Source: Cupriavidus pauculus (GTDB lineage: Bacteria; Pseudomonadota; Gammaproteobacteria; Burkholderiales; Burkholderiaceae). Taken from it: a stretch of DNA of 64,000 nt. How positions within the stretch are numbered: position 1 is the first letter of the stretch; the number at the start of each line of letters is the position of its first letter. Position numbers and translations under genes: made by a program. The notes beneath the pieces were generated by a model, which was given only the letters and a program-made list of their open reading frames with translations, was not told the DNA's origin and ran no database searches. Shown in pieces: positions 1-8,553 of this stretch. Location of the stretch: assembly GCF_003854935.1 (NCBI RefSeq), contig NZ_CP033970.1, positions 1,426,001-1,490,000 on the forward strand, given 5' to 3'.

Positions 1-547
1 GCAGGCCCGGCGCGGGGTTCTTGACCACCAGCCCCACCTCGTTCGAGGCAATCAGCAGCAGGAACAGCCCGATGCCGATGCCGGCACCGTGTGCCACGCC
101 GGCGGGCAGGTTGCGCAGGATCCACGAGCGCACGCCCGTGACCGAGATGGCCGTGAAGACCACGCCCATCAGGAATACGGCGCCCAGCGCCACCGCCGGC
201 GACAGCTTCTGGCCCAGCACGAGCCCGAACGCCATGAACGCGGTCAGCGAGATGGCGCAGCCGATGGCGATGGGCAGGCGTGCCCACAGGCCCATCAGCA
301 GCGACCCGAACGCGGTGGTCAGGCATACGGCCACGAACACGGCGCTGGTGTCGAAGCCGGCCTTGCCGAGCATGCCGGGCACCACGAACACGGCGTAGAC
401 CATCGCCATGAACGTGGTGACGCCGGCCACCACCTCGCGGCGCTGCGTGCTGCCGCGCGCGGTAATGCCGAAATACTGGTCGATCCGGCCGCTGGCCGGG
501 GGCGCGGCGTCCACGTCCGTGACGGACGGATAGGGCTGTTCGATCAT
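1..547 (-). CDS. NCS2-family purine permease (AzgA-like), 3' truncated by window edge
   Basis: The first 182 residues of an inner-membrane purine (guanine/hypoxanthine/adenine) importer. The N-terminus carries the AzgA-type signature RIDQYFGI followed by [19 protein letters not shown], where the first membrane span begins. Further hydrophobic spans follow, including a glycine-rich [20 protein letters not shown] segment. The ATG at 547 follows a good AAGGAGA ribosome-binding site. The rest of the protein (family members are usually 430-480 residues) lies outside the window. The family call is firm; which purine it carries cannot be read from this part. Confidence 0.85.
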   Translation of the reverse strand, partial: MIEQPYPSVTDVDAAPPASGRIDQYFGITARGSTQRREVVAGVTTFMAMVYAVFVVPGMLGKAGFDTSAVFVAVCLTTAFGSLLMGLWARLPIAIGCAISLTAFMAFGLVLGQKLSPAVALGAVFLMGVVFTAISVTGVRSWILRNLPAGVAHGAGIGIGLFLLLIASNEVGLVVKNPAPGL

Positions 548-976
548 GGTCAGTCTCCTTGCTGGGGCGCTGCGCGCGTCCGCGTACGGATCGGGCGTCA
601 GCCTCGTCTCACGTGGTTCCGGGGTGTGAGGGCGGAGTTCCCGTCGGCATCGGGCAAGGGGTGCGGGTGTCTCTTTCCTCGGTGTCCGGCCAGTGAGGCC
701 GGGGCGCCGGTCCGGGCCTCTGGCGGGCCGGTTCCAGCGGGCTCAAAGGTAGGCGAGGCGTCCTGCCGGGTCATCATCGGGCCCGGATGCGGAACATGCC
801 CGGCGCCGAATATCCACGGTAATGCGGTGCCTGCGGCGCCTCAGGGATTTCCCTCGGTGGGCCGCCGGGGCCATGCATCGGTCACACGGGCCACGCCGCG
901 CTAAAGGTCACGGCCGGGCCGCCGATAGCCCTTTGGCAACCCTCATATCCACACAGCGAGCCAGCGGAGCCCCAGC
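548..976. other. Intergenic region between permease and cheV
   Basis: This 429-base gap holds the ribosome-binding site of the leftward permease at its left end and that of the rightward cheV at its right end. I see no convincing small gene. Short GC-rich dyads near 690-740 could form weak hairpins. No clear sigma-70 promoter or purine riboswitch is recognisable. Confidence 0.4.
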
Positions 977-1939
977 ATGACCAGCGCGATGAGAGACATC
1001 GACGAGCGCACCAACCTGACCAACAACAACCAGTTCGAGTTGCTGTTGTTCCGACTTGGCGACGCGACGCACAGCGGACAGTCCGAACTGTTCGGCATCA
1101 ACGTTTTCAAGGTCCGGGAAATCCTGGTCATGCCGTCGGTGACGTCGGTGGTGGGCGCCGAGCCGGCGATCCTGGGCATGGCGGACATCCGCGGGCAGGT
1201 GATTCCGGTCATCGACCTGCCGCGCCTGCTGGAATGCAAGCCGAAGTCGGGCCTGAACATCATGCTCGTGACCGAATACGCGCGCTCCACGCAAGGCTTT
1301 GCCGTCGAGGCCGTGGAGGAAATCGTGCGGCTGGACTGGAGCCAGGTGATCTCGGCCGAGAACAGCGTCAAGGGCGGGCTGGTGACCAGCATCGCCAAGC
1401 TCGACGCCGGCGGCGACAACCCGCGCCTGGTGCAGGTGCTGGACGTGGAGCAGATCCTGCGCGACGTGCTGCCCACGCGCCAGCCCGACGTGGACCCGGC
1501 CACCGTGGGCCCGCAGCTCAGCCTGCGCCCGGGCACCAAGATCCTGTGCGCCGACGATTCCGCCCTGGCGCGCGGCCTGATCGAGAACGGCCTCAAGGCC
1601 ATGGGCGTGCCCGTGGTGATGACCAAGACCGGCCAGGAAGCGTGGGACATGCTGGGCGAGATCGCCGACCTGGCCGCAAGCCAGGGCAGGTCGATCCGCG
1701 ACGAGGTGTCGCTGGTGCTGACCGACCTGGAAATGCCCGAGATGGACGGCTTCACGCTGACGCGCAAGATCAAGGCCGACGCGCGGCTCAAGTCGCTGCC
1801 CGTGGTCATCCACTCGTCGCTGTCGGGCGAGGCCAGCGAGGAACACGTGCGCAAGGTCGGCGCCGACGCCTACGTGTCGAAGTTCCTGGCCAAGGACCTG
1901 GCCGACACGATCCGCGGCGTGCTGGCGCGGCACCCGTGA
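977..1939 (+). CDS. cheV: CheV-type chemotaxis coupling protein (CheW-REC)
   Basis: A 320-residue cytoplasmic chemotaxis adaptor. The N-terminal half is a CheW domain (about residues 20-165) that couples receptors to the CheA kinase. The C-terminal half is a receiver domain (about 183-318) with acidic residues CADDS near its start, the phospho-acceptor Asp250 in LTDLEMPEMDGF, and the conserved Lys302. Length and domain order match CheV. No other chemotaxis gene is adjacent, so it is an orphan adaptor here. The ATG at 977 is preceded by GCGGAG. Confidence 0.92.
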   Translation: MTSAMRDIDERTNLTNNNQFELLLFRLGDATHSGQSELFGINVFKVREILVMPSVTSVVGAEPAILGMADIRGQVIPVIDLPRLLECKPKSGLNIMLVTEYARSTQGFAVEAVEEIVRLDWSQVISAENSVKGGLVTSIAKLDAGGDNPRLVQVLDVEQILRDVLPTRQPDVDPATVGPQLSLRPGTKILCADDSALARGLIENGLKAMGVPVVMTKTGQEAWDMLGEIADLAASQGRSIRDEVSLVLTDLEMPEMDGFTLTRKIKADARLKSLPVVIHSSLSGEASEEHVRKVGADAYVSKFLAKDLADTIRGVLARHP

Positions 1940-1968
1940 TCGGGATGTATTGAGTTACCGATGGTTGT

Positions 1969-2096
1969 CTCCCCTCTCCCGCGACGCGGGAGAGGGGCCG
2001 GGGGAGAGGGCATGGAGGCTCTGCTTGCCGACCGGTCTCGAACTGGACCGTTGGCCCTCATCCCCAACCCCTCTCCCGCCGGCGGCGGAGGGGAGC
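1969..2096. repeat. REPIN-like inverted doublet repeat, copy 1
   Basis: Two inverted copies of a GC-rich palindrome flank a spacer of about 40 bases. Each copy is a hairpin core CCCCTCTCCCGC-nn-GCGGGAGAGGGG followed by a GGGTGAGGGC-like tail, with the tails facing each other. The left unit is 1969-2011 and the right unit 2053-2096. The same architecture recurs at 13337, 22623, 27802 and in a tandem array at 40140. It lies just downstream of cheV, so its hairpins may also act as a 3' end structure. Confidence 0.8.
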
Positions 2097-2188
2097 AAAA
2101 CCCTGCGTCCTGCCACAGGCAACGCCACCCCCCACCCCCGCACAAAACCCCGTCGCACGCAACAAAACCCCCTGAACCGGCTTTGCCC

Positions 2189-2224
2189 AAAAAAAAGGCA
2201 CGCCAGCTCCTGTGAGGGCTGGCG
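2189..2224 (-). terminator. Rho-independent terminator downstream of the peroxiredoxin gene
   Basis: Read on the minus strand, a 7-bp stem CGCCAGC/GCTGGCG with a 10-base loop is followed by TGCC and then eight T residues (2189-2196). It lies about 95 bases past the peroxiredoxin stop codon. Confidence 0.6.
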
Positions 2225-2251
2225 CGGGTTTGCGGGCTGTCAAGAGGGCGA

Positions 2252-2274
2252 TTATCCACGCAACCTGTGGATAG
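2252..2274. promoter_or_regulatory. Inverted pair of DnaA-box-like 9-mers
   Basis: TTATCCACG (2252-2260) and TGTGGATAG (2266-2274, i.e. CTATCCACA on the other strand) face each other across 5 bases. Each differs from the TTATCCACA DnaA box at one position. Together they form a TATCCAC/GTGGATA dyad. It lies between the peroxiredoxin stop codon and its terminator, so it may equally be an RNA hairpin. Confidence 0.35.
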
Positions 2275-2318
2275 TTCCACGCGCCAGAAGGCTTAACTCA
2301 AACCAGTTAGCCGCGCGG

Positions 2319-2975
2319 CTACTTCGGCTGGGCCACCGTGCGCAGGTACGGCTTGAGCGTCTTGAATCCTTCCGGATACTTCTTCTTTGCGTCCTCGTCG
2401 GACACCGAGGTCGGGATGATCACGTCGTCGCCCGGCTTCCAGTTGACCGGCGTGGCCACCGTGTGTTTGGCATTGAGCTGCAGGGAGTCCAGCAGCCGCA
2501 GCACCTCGTCGAAATTGCGGCCGGCGCTCATCGGGTAGACCAGCATCGCCTTGATCTTCTTGTCCGGGCCGATCCAGAACACCGAGCGGATCGTGGCGTT
2601 GTCCACGGCCGTGCGCGGGCCGCTGCCGCTGGCCTCGGGGTGGATCATGTCGTAGAGCTTGGCCACGGTCAGGTCGTGGTCGCCGATCATCGGGAAGTTC
2701 ACGGCGGTGCCCTGGGTCTCCTCGATGTCCTTGGCCCAGCGCGAGTGGTCGCCCACGGGGTCGATGGACAGCCCGATGACCTTGGTGTTGCGCTTGTCGA
2801 ACTCGGGCTTGAGCCGCGCCATGTAGCCCAGTTCGGTGGTGCAGACCGGCGTGAAGTCCTTGGGGTGCGAGAACAGGATCGCCCAGCTGTCGCCGATCCA
2901 TTCGTGGAAGTGGATCGGGCCCTCGGTGGTTTCGGCGGTGAAGTCCGGGGCGGTCTCGCCAATGCGGATGGCCAT
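2319..2975 (-). CDS. 1-Cys peroxiredoxin (Prx6 type)
   Basis: A 218-residue thiol peroxidase that reduces hydrogen peroxide and organic hydroperoxides in the cytoplasm. The catalytic motif PVCTTE places the peroxidatic cysteine at residue 45. It is the only cysteine in the protein, so this is a strict 1-Cys enzyme that needs an external reductant. The long C-terminal extension after residue 150, including YPMSAGRNFDEVLRLLDSLQ, is typical of the Prx6 subfamily. The ATG at 2975 was chosen because it follows AAGGAG; the open frame runs further upstream without family similarity. Confidence 0.92.
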   Translation of the reverse strand: MAIRIGETAPDFTAETTEGPIHFHEWIGDSWAILFSHPKDFTPVCTTELGYMARLKPEFDKRNTKVIGLSIDPVGDHSRWAKDIEETQGTAVNFPMIGDHDLTVAKLYDMIHPEASGSGPRTAVDNATIRSVFWIGPDKKIKAMLVYPMSAGRNFDEVLRLLDSLQLNAKHTVATPVNWKPGDDVIIPTSVSDEDAKKKYPEGFKTLKPYLRTVAQPK

Positions 2976-3099
2976 GGTCAGGCTCCTTGGATGGGTTGCG
3001 GTTGTCGATCGGTCCGGCCATCCAGTATAGGAACTGCGGCGGACATTGCACGTCCGCCCAATGGCCGAGGGCGGCGCCGGTAGCGCGTTCGTCACTCCC

Positions 3100-4233
3100 T
3101 CAGTCGGGCCGCTCCAGGTCGGCGATCACGGCACGCAGAAAGCGCGCGGCCTCGCCGCCCGTGACCACGCGGTGGTCAAACGTCAGCGACAGCGGCATCA
3201 CGCGGTGCACGGCCGGCACGCCGCCGGCGGCCACCACCTCGTCGCGGATGCGGCCGGCGCCCAGGATCGCCACGGTGGGCGGCACCACGATGGGCGCGGC
3301 ATAGCGGCCGGCGATCATGCCGAAGTTCGACAGCGTGATGGTGTTGCCACGCATCTCCTCGGGCGCGATGGTGCGCGCCTTGATGTCGGCGCGCATCCGT
3401 TCCAGCCCGGCGCGCAGGTCGGCCGCGTCCCGCTTGCCGACGTTGCGCAGCACCGGCACGAACAGCCCCTCGGGCAGGTCCGCCGCGATGCCGACGTCGA
3501 TCCGTTCCAGCAGATGCCGATGGCCGGTGCGCCCCTCGTACCACGCGTTCAGCGCCGGCTCGGCGCGCACGCCGGCCACCAGCGCGCGCACCAGCCGGAT
3601 CGTCACGTCGTGGCCGGCGGCGGTGGTTCCCACGGTCTGCCATGCGTGCAGGTCGGCATCGTCCATGACCGTGGCCGCCGCCACCTCGCTCTGCGCGCGC
3701 GCCATGTTCTGCGCCATCGCGCGCCGCACGCCGCGGACCACCTCGGCCGGACCCAGTTCGGACAGCGTGGTGGCCACGCGCTGCACGTCGGTGGCCGTGA
3801 TCACGCCGTCGCGGCCCGACGGCGTGACCATCGCCAGATCGACCGACAGCTTGCGCGCCAGCGCCCGCACCGCGGGCGTGGCGCGCAGGCCGTGGCCGCC
3901 GTGGATGCCGGCGGCGCCCACGCGGGCCGTGTCCTCGCGCACCACGTGCGTGCCCACCTTGACGGCGCCCACGACCGTGCCCGCATCCTCCGACGCGCCC
4001 GCGCCCTCGAAGCCCACCAGCGGCGCGCCCAGGTGGACGATGTCGCCGGGCCGGGCGAACAGCTTTTCCACGCGCCCGCCGAACGGCGACGGAATCTCGA
4101 CGATGGCCTTGGCGGTCTCCACCGACAGCAGCGGCTGGTCGGCGTCGATGGCGTCGCCGGGCTTCACGTGCCACGTCACGATCTCGGCCTCCTGCAACCC
4201 TTCGCCCAGGTCGGGCAGCTTGAAGATCCGCAT
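3100..4233 (-). CDS. 2-oxoacid dehydrogenase E2 component (dihydrolipoamide acyltransferase)
   Basis: A 377-residue E2 core subunit that transfers the acyl group from E1 through lipoate to CoA. The N-terminal lipoyl domain (about 1-78) has the lipoylated Lys42 in ETAKA. A peripheral subunit-binding domain follows (RATPAVRALARKL). The C-terminal catalytic domain ends with DHRVVTGG, which contains the active-site histidine. A single lipoyl domain and the neighbouring E1 genes fit a branched-chain-type or pyruvate complex. Third gene of the leftward operon starting at 6346; ATG 4233 follows AGGAGA. No E3 gene is present, so E3 would be supplied from elsewhere. Confidence 0.88.
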   Translation of the reverse strand: MRIFKLPDLGEGLQEAEIVTWHVKPGDAIDADQPLLSVETAKAIVEIPSPFGGRVEKLFARPGDIVHLGAPLVGFEGAGASEDAGTVVGAVKVGTHVVREDTARVGAAGIHGGHGLRATPAVRALARKLSVDLAMVTPSGRDGVITATDVQRVATTLSELGPAEVVRGVRRAMAQNMARAQSEVAAATVMDDADLHAWQTVGTTAAGHDVTIRLVRALVAGVRAEPALNAWYEGRTGHRHLLERIDVGIAADLPEGLFVPVLRNVGKRDAADLRAGLERMRADIKARTIAPEEMRGNTITLSNFGMIAGRYAAPIVVPPTVAILGAGRIRDEVVAAGGVPAVHRVMPLSLTFDHRVVTGGEAARFLRAVIADLERPD

Positions 4234-4281
4234 GGTCGTCTCCTGTCGTCTCCGGTGTTCCTGGCTGGTTCCCGAGCGGGC

Positions 4282-5262
4282 CTACGCCGCGTCCAGCGCG
4301 CGCCGCGCCGCGTCCACAATCTGCGCCACGGACGGCAGGTAGCTGTGCTCCAGCCGCGCCAGCGGCACCACGGTGTCGTAGCCGGTCACGCGCTGCACCG
4401 GCGCGCTGAGCGAGTAGAGCCCGGCATCGGCCAGGTTCGCGGCAATCTCGGCGCCCACGCCGGCCGTGCGCGGCGCCTCGTGCACGATCACGCAGCGGCC
4501 GCTCTGCGCCACCGATTCGAGGATGGTCTCCATGTCCAGCGGCTTCAGCGTCGCCACGTCGATGACGGCGGCCGAGATGCCGTCGTCGGCCAGCTGGTCC
4601 GCGGCGGCCAGCGTCTCCTGCACCATGGCGCCCCAGCTGACCAGCGTGATGTCGCTGCCTTCGCGCAGCGTGAAGCATGCGTCCAGCGGCAGTGCCGCGC
4701 CGTCGTCGGCCACCTCCTGCCGGAACAGCCGGTAGAGCCGCGTCGGCTCGAAGAAGATCACCGGGTCGGGGTCGCGGATCGCGGCCAGCAGCAGCCCGTA
4801 GGCCCGCGCCGGCGACGACGGCATGACCACGCGCAGGCCGGGGATATGCGCGAACAGCGCCTCGGGGCTTTCGGAGTGATGCTCGGGCGCGTGGATGCCG
4901 GCGCCGCTGGGCGCGCGCACCACCAGCGGACAGGTGAGCCGCCCGCGCGTGCGGTGCCGCAGGTGGCCGGCGTGGTTCAGGATGTTGTCGATGGCCGGGT
5001 AGATGAAGCCCGCGAACTGGATCTCGGCCACGGGCTTGAGACCCATCGCCGCCATGCCGATGGCCGCGCCGACGATGCCGCCTTCGGCCAGCGGCGTGTC
5101 GATGACGCGCGCCTCGCCAAAGCGCGCCTGCAGGCCGACCGTCGAGCGGAACACGCCGCCGTTGACGCCGATGTCCTCGCCCAGCAGCACCACGTCGGGG
5201 TCGTGCGCCAGCGCGTGGGCCAGCGCCAGGTTCACCGCTTCCACGAGATGGAGTTCAGCCAT
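4282..5262 (-). CDS. 2-oxoacid dehydrogenase E1 beta subunit
   Basis: A 326-residue transketolase-like E1 beta subunit. Motifs include LLGEDIGVNGGVFRST near the N-terminus, LAEGGIVGAAIGMAAMG, and IFFEPTRLYR, all typical of the branched-chain 2-oxoacid or pyruvate dehydrogenase beta family. It pairs with the alpha subunit encoded just upstream. Its ATG (5262) overlaps the alpha-subunit stop (5255) by 8 bases, which indicates translational coupling. An open frame continues further 5' but is the shadow of the alpha gene. Confidence 0.9.
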   Translation of the reverse strand: MAELHLVEAVNLALAHALAHDPDVVLLGEDIGVNGGVFRSTVGLQARFGEARVIDTPLAEGGIVGAAIGMAAMGLKPVAEIQFAGFIYPAIDNILNHAGHLRHRTRGRLTCPLVVRAPSGAGIHAPEHHSESPEALFAHIPGLRVVMPSSPARAYGLLLAAIRDPDPVIFFEPTRLYRLFRQEVADDGAALPLDACFTLREGSDITLVSWGAMVQETLAAADQLADDGISAAVIDVATLKPLDMETILESVAQSGRCVIVHEAPRTAGVGAEIAANLADAGLYSLSAPVQRVTGYDTVVPLARLEHSYLPSVAQIVDAARRALDAA

Positions 5263-6346
5263 GATCGGTCTCCGTGGCGGGGGCGGCGTAGCGCCGGGCG
5301 GTATCGAGCTGGTCGGCCAGCGCGGCCGGCAGCGTCTCGTACAGGCAATCGAACATCGCGGTGACGTCGGGGTGGGGCAGGTCCAGGTACGCCTGCACCG
5401 CCGCGCCGACGGCCGCCTGGGTCTCGCGCACCAGCGCCTCCTCGCGCGCGGCATCCCACGCGCCCACGCTGGCCAGGTAGTCGCGCAGCCGCTTGATCGG
5501 CTCCTGCCGCCAGGCTTCCTTGACGGTGGCCTCGTCGCGGTAGCGCGACGCGTCGTCGGCCGTAGTGTGGTCGCCCAGCCGGTACGTGACGGCCTCGATC
5601 AGCGCCGGCCCCGCGCCGTCGCGCGCCCGTTCGATGGCCGCGCCCGCGCGCTCGCGCACGGCGATCACGTCGTTGCCGTCCACCTGTTCGCCGGGAATGC
5701 CGGCCGCGATGGCCTTCTGCGCCAGCGTGGCCGCCGCCGTCTGCCGCGCGCGCGGCATCGAGATGGCCCACTGGTTGTTGTTGATGACGATGACCAGCGG
5801 CACCTGCCACGCGCCCGCCATGTTCATGCCTTCGTAGAACGCGCCGTTGGACGTGCCGCCGTCGCCGATGATGCAGACGGCCACGCGCGGCTGCTGGCGC
5901 AGCTTGAACGCATAGGCCACGCCGGCCGCATGGCCCACCTGGGTGCCAATCGGCACGCAGTTGCCAAAGTCGTGCGGCACCGCCGCAAAGCCGCTGCCGC
6001 GCTCGTCGCCGCCCCAGTACAGCAGGCTCTCTGTCATCGTGACGCCACGCACGAACTGCGCGGCGTGGTCGCGGTACGACGGGATCAGCACGTCGTCCGC
6101 CCGCATCGCCATCGCCACGCCCACGCCAATCGCCTCCTGCCCGAGCGCCGACGCAAACGTGCCGATCTGGCCCGTGCGCTGCATCGCGATGGCCTTCAGG
6201 TCGAACTGCCGGGTGAGCACCATGGCGCGATAGAGCGGCAGCAGCGCGGCCGGGTCGCGGGCAAAGTCGGGAAGGTCGGGGGCAGGGCTGCCCTCGGGGG
6301 AGAGGTAGCGGGTAAATCCAATGTCAAAGCGCGCAACAGTGCCCAT
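5255..6346 (-). CDS. 2-oxoacid dehydrogenase E1 alpha subunit
   Basis: A 363-residue thiamine-diphosphate E1 alpha subunit that decarboxylates a 2-oxoacid and reductively acylates E2. The ThDP-binding motif GDGGTSNGAFYEG ending in INNN is intact. The loop YRLGDHTTADDASRYR around the phosphorylation-site region is conserved. First gene of the E1alpha-E1beta-E2 operon. ATG 6346 follows AAGGGGA; a further in-frame ATG 45 bases upstream is less likely. Substrate (pyruvate versus branched-chain 2-oxoacids) is not decided by sequence alone. Confidence 0.9.
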   Translation of the reverse strand: MGTVARFDIGFTRYLSPEGSPAPDLPDFARDPAALLPLYRAMVLTRQFDLKAIAMQRTGQIGTFASALGQEAIGVGVAMAMRADDVLIPSYRDHAAQFVRGVTMTESLLYWGGDERGSGFAAVPHDFGNCVPIGTQVGHAAGVAYAFKLRQQPRVAVCIIGDGGTSNGAFYEGMNMAGAWQVPLVIVINNNQWAISMPRARQTAAATLAQKAIAAGIPGEQVDGNDVIAVRERAGAAIERARDGAGPALIEAVTYRLGDHTTADDASRYRDEATVKEAWRQEPIKRLRDYLASVGAWDAAREEALVRETQAAVGAAVQAYLDLPHPDVTAMFDCLYETLPAALADQLDTARRYAAPATETDHG

Positions 6347-6597
6347 GTGATGGTCCCCTTGTGGTTCGCTGTGTCCTGTGCGGCGCAGCATCTTGTGGAC
6401 GCTGCTGCCTTCGACTATAGGGCAGGAATCCGGGGAGGGGGTGTGCGGTGGCGCACGGGCTGGGGACGGCCGAGGCTCAGCAGCAGGGCGCCCATATGCG
6501 CTCCCCGCATATCGCCCCGCTTTTTTGTTCGTTGTCTGCGGTGCTGCGCGTCCCTACAGTGCAAGGCTTGTGCTTGCCCCCAGGAGCCGATTCCGCC

Positions 6598-7473
6598 ATG
6601 ACCGTTGCCGTAGCCACCCGCCAGGATTTCGAGATTCGCCCGCTGGGTGCCGCGCTGGGTGCCGAAGTCGTCGGGCTGGACCTGAGCCAGCCGTTGTCCG
6701 ACGATGACTTCCGCCGCATCCATCGCGCGCACCTGGATCACCACGTGGTGGTGTTCCGCGACCAGCGCATCACGCCAGACCAGCAGATTGCGTTCAGCCG
6801 CCGCTTCGGGCCGCTGCAGATCCACGTGCTGCACCAGTTCCAGCTTGCCAACCATCCCGAGATCCTGATCGTGTCGAACGTGCTGCGCGACGGCAAGCCA
6901 ATCGGGCTGGGCGATGCGGGCCATTTCTGGCACTCGGACCTGTCGTACAAGGAAAAGCCGAGCCTCGGCTCGCTGCTCCACGCCATCGAACTGCCGGCCG
7001 AGGGCGGCGACACGCTGTTCGCCAACATGCATGCCGCGTACGACGGCTTGTCCGACGCGCTGAAGCGCCGGGTCGAAGGGCTGACCGCCGAGCACACGTA
7101 TCTGGCGCGCTACGCCGAACTGCAGCAGCGCAGCCCGTGGCGGCCCAACCTGACGCCCGAGCAGATCGCGCAGGTCCGGCCCGTGGTGCATCCCGTGGTG
7201 CGGACGCATCCCGAAACGGGCCGCAAGGCGCTGTTCGTGAGCGAGCATTTCACGACGCGGATCGTCGGCCTGCCAGAAGCGGAAAGCCGCGCGCTGCTGG
7301 ACGAACTGTTCGCGCACAGCGTGCAGCCCCGGTACGTCTACCGCCACCACTGGCGCGCGCACGACCTGGTCTTCTGGGATAACCGCTCGCTGCTGCACCT
7401 GGCCGGCGGCACGCCGGACCACCTGCGCCGCGTGATGTACCGCACGACGATCGAGGGCGACACGCCGTTCTGA
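6598..7473 (+). CDS. TauD/TfdA-family Fe(II)/2-oxoglutarate dioxygenase
   Basis: A 291-residue oxygenase of the taurine dioxygenase family, which hydroxylates next to a sulfonate, sulfate ester or phenoxy group so that the heteroatom group is released. The iron-binding facial triad is His112 and Asp114 in FWHSDLSY and His267 in LLHLAGG. Arginine residues near the C-terminus (DHLRRVMYRTT) fit 2-oxoglutarate binding. It heads an apparent operon with the ABC importer at 7527-10274, which suggests uptake and cleavage of an organosulfur compound. ATG 6598 follows AGGAG. Confidence 0.88.
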   Translation: MTVAVATRQDFEIRPLGAALGAEVVGLDLSQPLSDDDFRRIHRAHLDHHVVVFRDQRITPDQQIAFSRRFGPLQIHVLHQFQLANHPEILIVSNVLRDGKPIGLGDAGHFWHSDLSYKEKPSLGSLLHAIELPAEGGDTLFANMHAAYDGLSDALKRRVEGLTAEHTYLARYAELQQRSPWRPNLTPEQIAQVRPVVHPVVRTHPETGRKALFVSEHFTTRIVGLPEAESRALLDELFAHSVQPRYVYRHHWRAHDLVFWDNRSLLHLAGGTPDHLRRVMYRTTIEGDTPF

Positions 7474-7526
7474 TCTTCGCCCGCCCGTCTTCCACTCTTC
7501 CATCCCGCGTCCCCGGAGCCTTTCGC

Positions 7527-8552
7527 ATGTCCCTGATTGCCCTTGCCACCACCTTTTCGCGCCGCGCCACGCTGGCCGTGCTGACCGCCGGCTTGGCCCT
7601 GTCCGGCACCGCGCACGCGGAGGGGCGCATCCGCATCGCCGAGCAGTTCGGCGTGGTGTACCTGCTGCTCAACGTGGCGCGCGACCAGCAACTGATCGAG
7701 AAGCACGGCAAGCAGCAGGGCGTCGATATCCAGGTGGAATGGACGCAGCTGTCGGGCGGCGCGGCCGTCAACGACGCGCTGCTGTCGGGCGCCATCGACA
7801 TCGCCGGCGCCGGCGTGGGCCCGCTGCTGACGCTGTGGGACCGCACGCACGGCCGCCAGAACGTCAAGGGCGTGGCGTCGCTGGGCAACTTCCCGTACTA
7901 CCTGGTCTCGAACAATCCCAAGGTGAAGTCGATTGCCGACTTCACCGACAAGGACCGCATCGCGCTGCCGGCCGTGACCGTGTCGGTGCAGTCGCGCGTG
8001 CTGCAACTGGCGGCGGCCAAGCAGTGGGGCGACAAGGAATTCAACCGGCTCGACAAGTGGACCGTGGCCGTGCCGCACCCCGATGCCGCGGCGGCGATCA
8101 TCGCCGGCGGCACGGAAATCACGGGCCATTTCGGCAATCCGCCGTTCCAGGAGCAGGAACTGGCCGGCAACCCGAACGCGCACATCGTGCTGAGTTCGTA
8201 CGACGTGCTTGGCGGGCCCAGCTCGGCCACCGTGCTCTACGCCACCGAGAAATTCCGCAACGACAATCCCAAGACCTACCGCGCCTTCGTTGACGCGCTG
8301 GCCGAGGCGGCCGCCTTGGCGACCAAAAACCCCGAGGCCGCCGCCGACCTGTACATCCGCGTGAACAAGGCCAGGATCGACCGTGCGCTGCTGGTCAAGG
8401 TGCTCAGGAATCCGCAGGTGCAGTTCAAGATCACGCCGCAGAACACGTTCCCGCTGGCCGCGTTCATGCACCGCGTGGGCGCCATCAAGAACCAGCCGAA
8501 GTCCTGGCAGGACTACTTCTTCCAGGATGCCGCCACCGCGCAGGGGAGCTGA
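7527..8552 (+). CDS. ABC importer periplasmic binding protein (TauA/SsuA-like)
   Basis: A 341-residue secreted solute-binding protein. The N-terminus has a signal peptide with cleavage predicted after GTAHA (about residue 32). The mature part begins EGRIRIAEQFGVVYLLLNVAR, typical of the NMT1/TauA/SsuA fold that binds sulfonates, nitrate or thiamine precursors. It follows tauD-like 6598 by 53 bases and precedes the ATPase by one base. The ligand is inferred to be an aliphatic sulfonate from the TauD neighbour. Confidence 0.85.
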   Translation: MSLIALATTFSRRATLAVLTAGLALSGTAHAEGRIRIAEQFGVVYLLLNVARDQQLIEKHGKQQGVDIQVEWTQLSGGAAVNDALLSGAIDIAGAGVGPLLTLWDRTHGRQNVKGVASLGNFPYYLVSNNPKVKSIADFTDKDRIALPAVTVSVQSRVLQLAAAKQWGDKEFNRLDKWTVAVPHPDAAAAIIAGGTEITGHFGNPPFQEQELAGNPNAHIVLSSYDVLGGPSSATVLYATEKFRNDNPKTYRAFVDALAEAAALATKNPEAAADLYIRVNKARIDRALLVKVLRNPQVQFKITPQNTFPLAAFMHRVGAIKNQPKSWQDYFFQDAATAQGS

Positions 8553-8553
8553 C

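Noticed and set aside
89-904. A 271-codon open frame on the plus strand
   Set aside because: Its first part is antisense to the purine permease and the rest has no ribosome-binding site or recognisable sequence.
3046-5364. A 772-codon open frame on the plus strand
   Set aside because: Antisense to the E2 and E1 beta genes, with His/Arg-rich translation and no domain.
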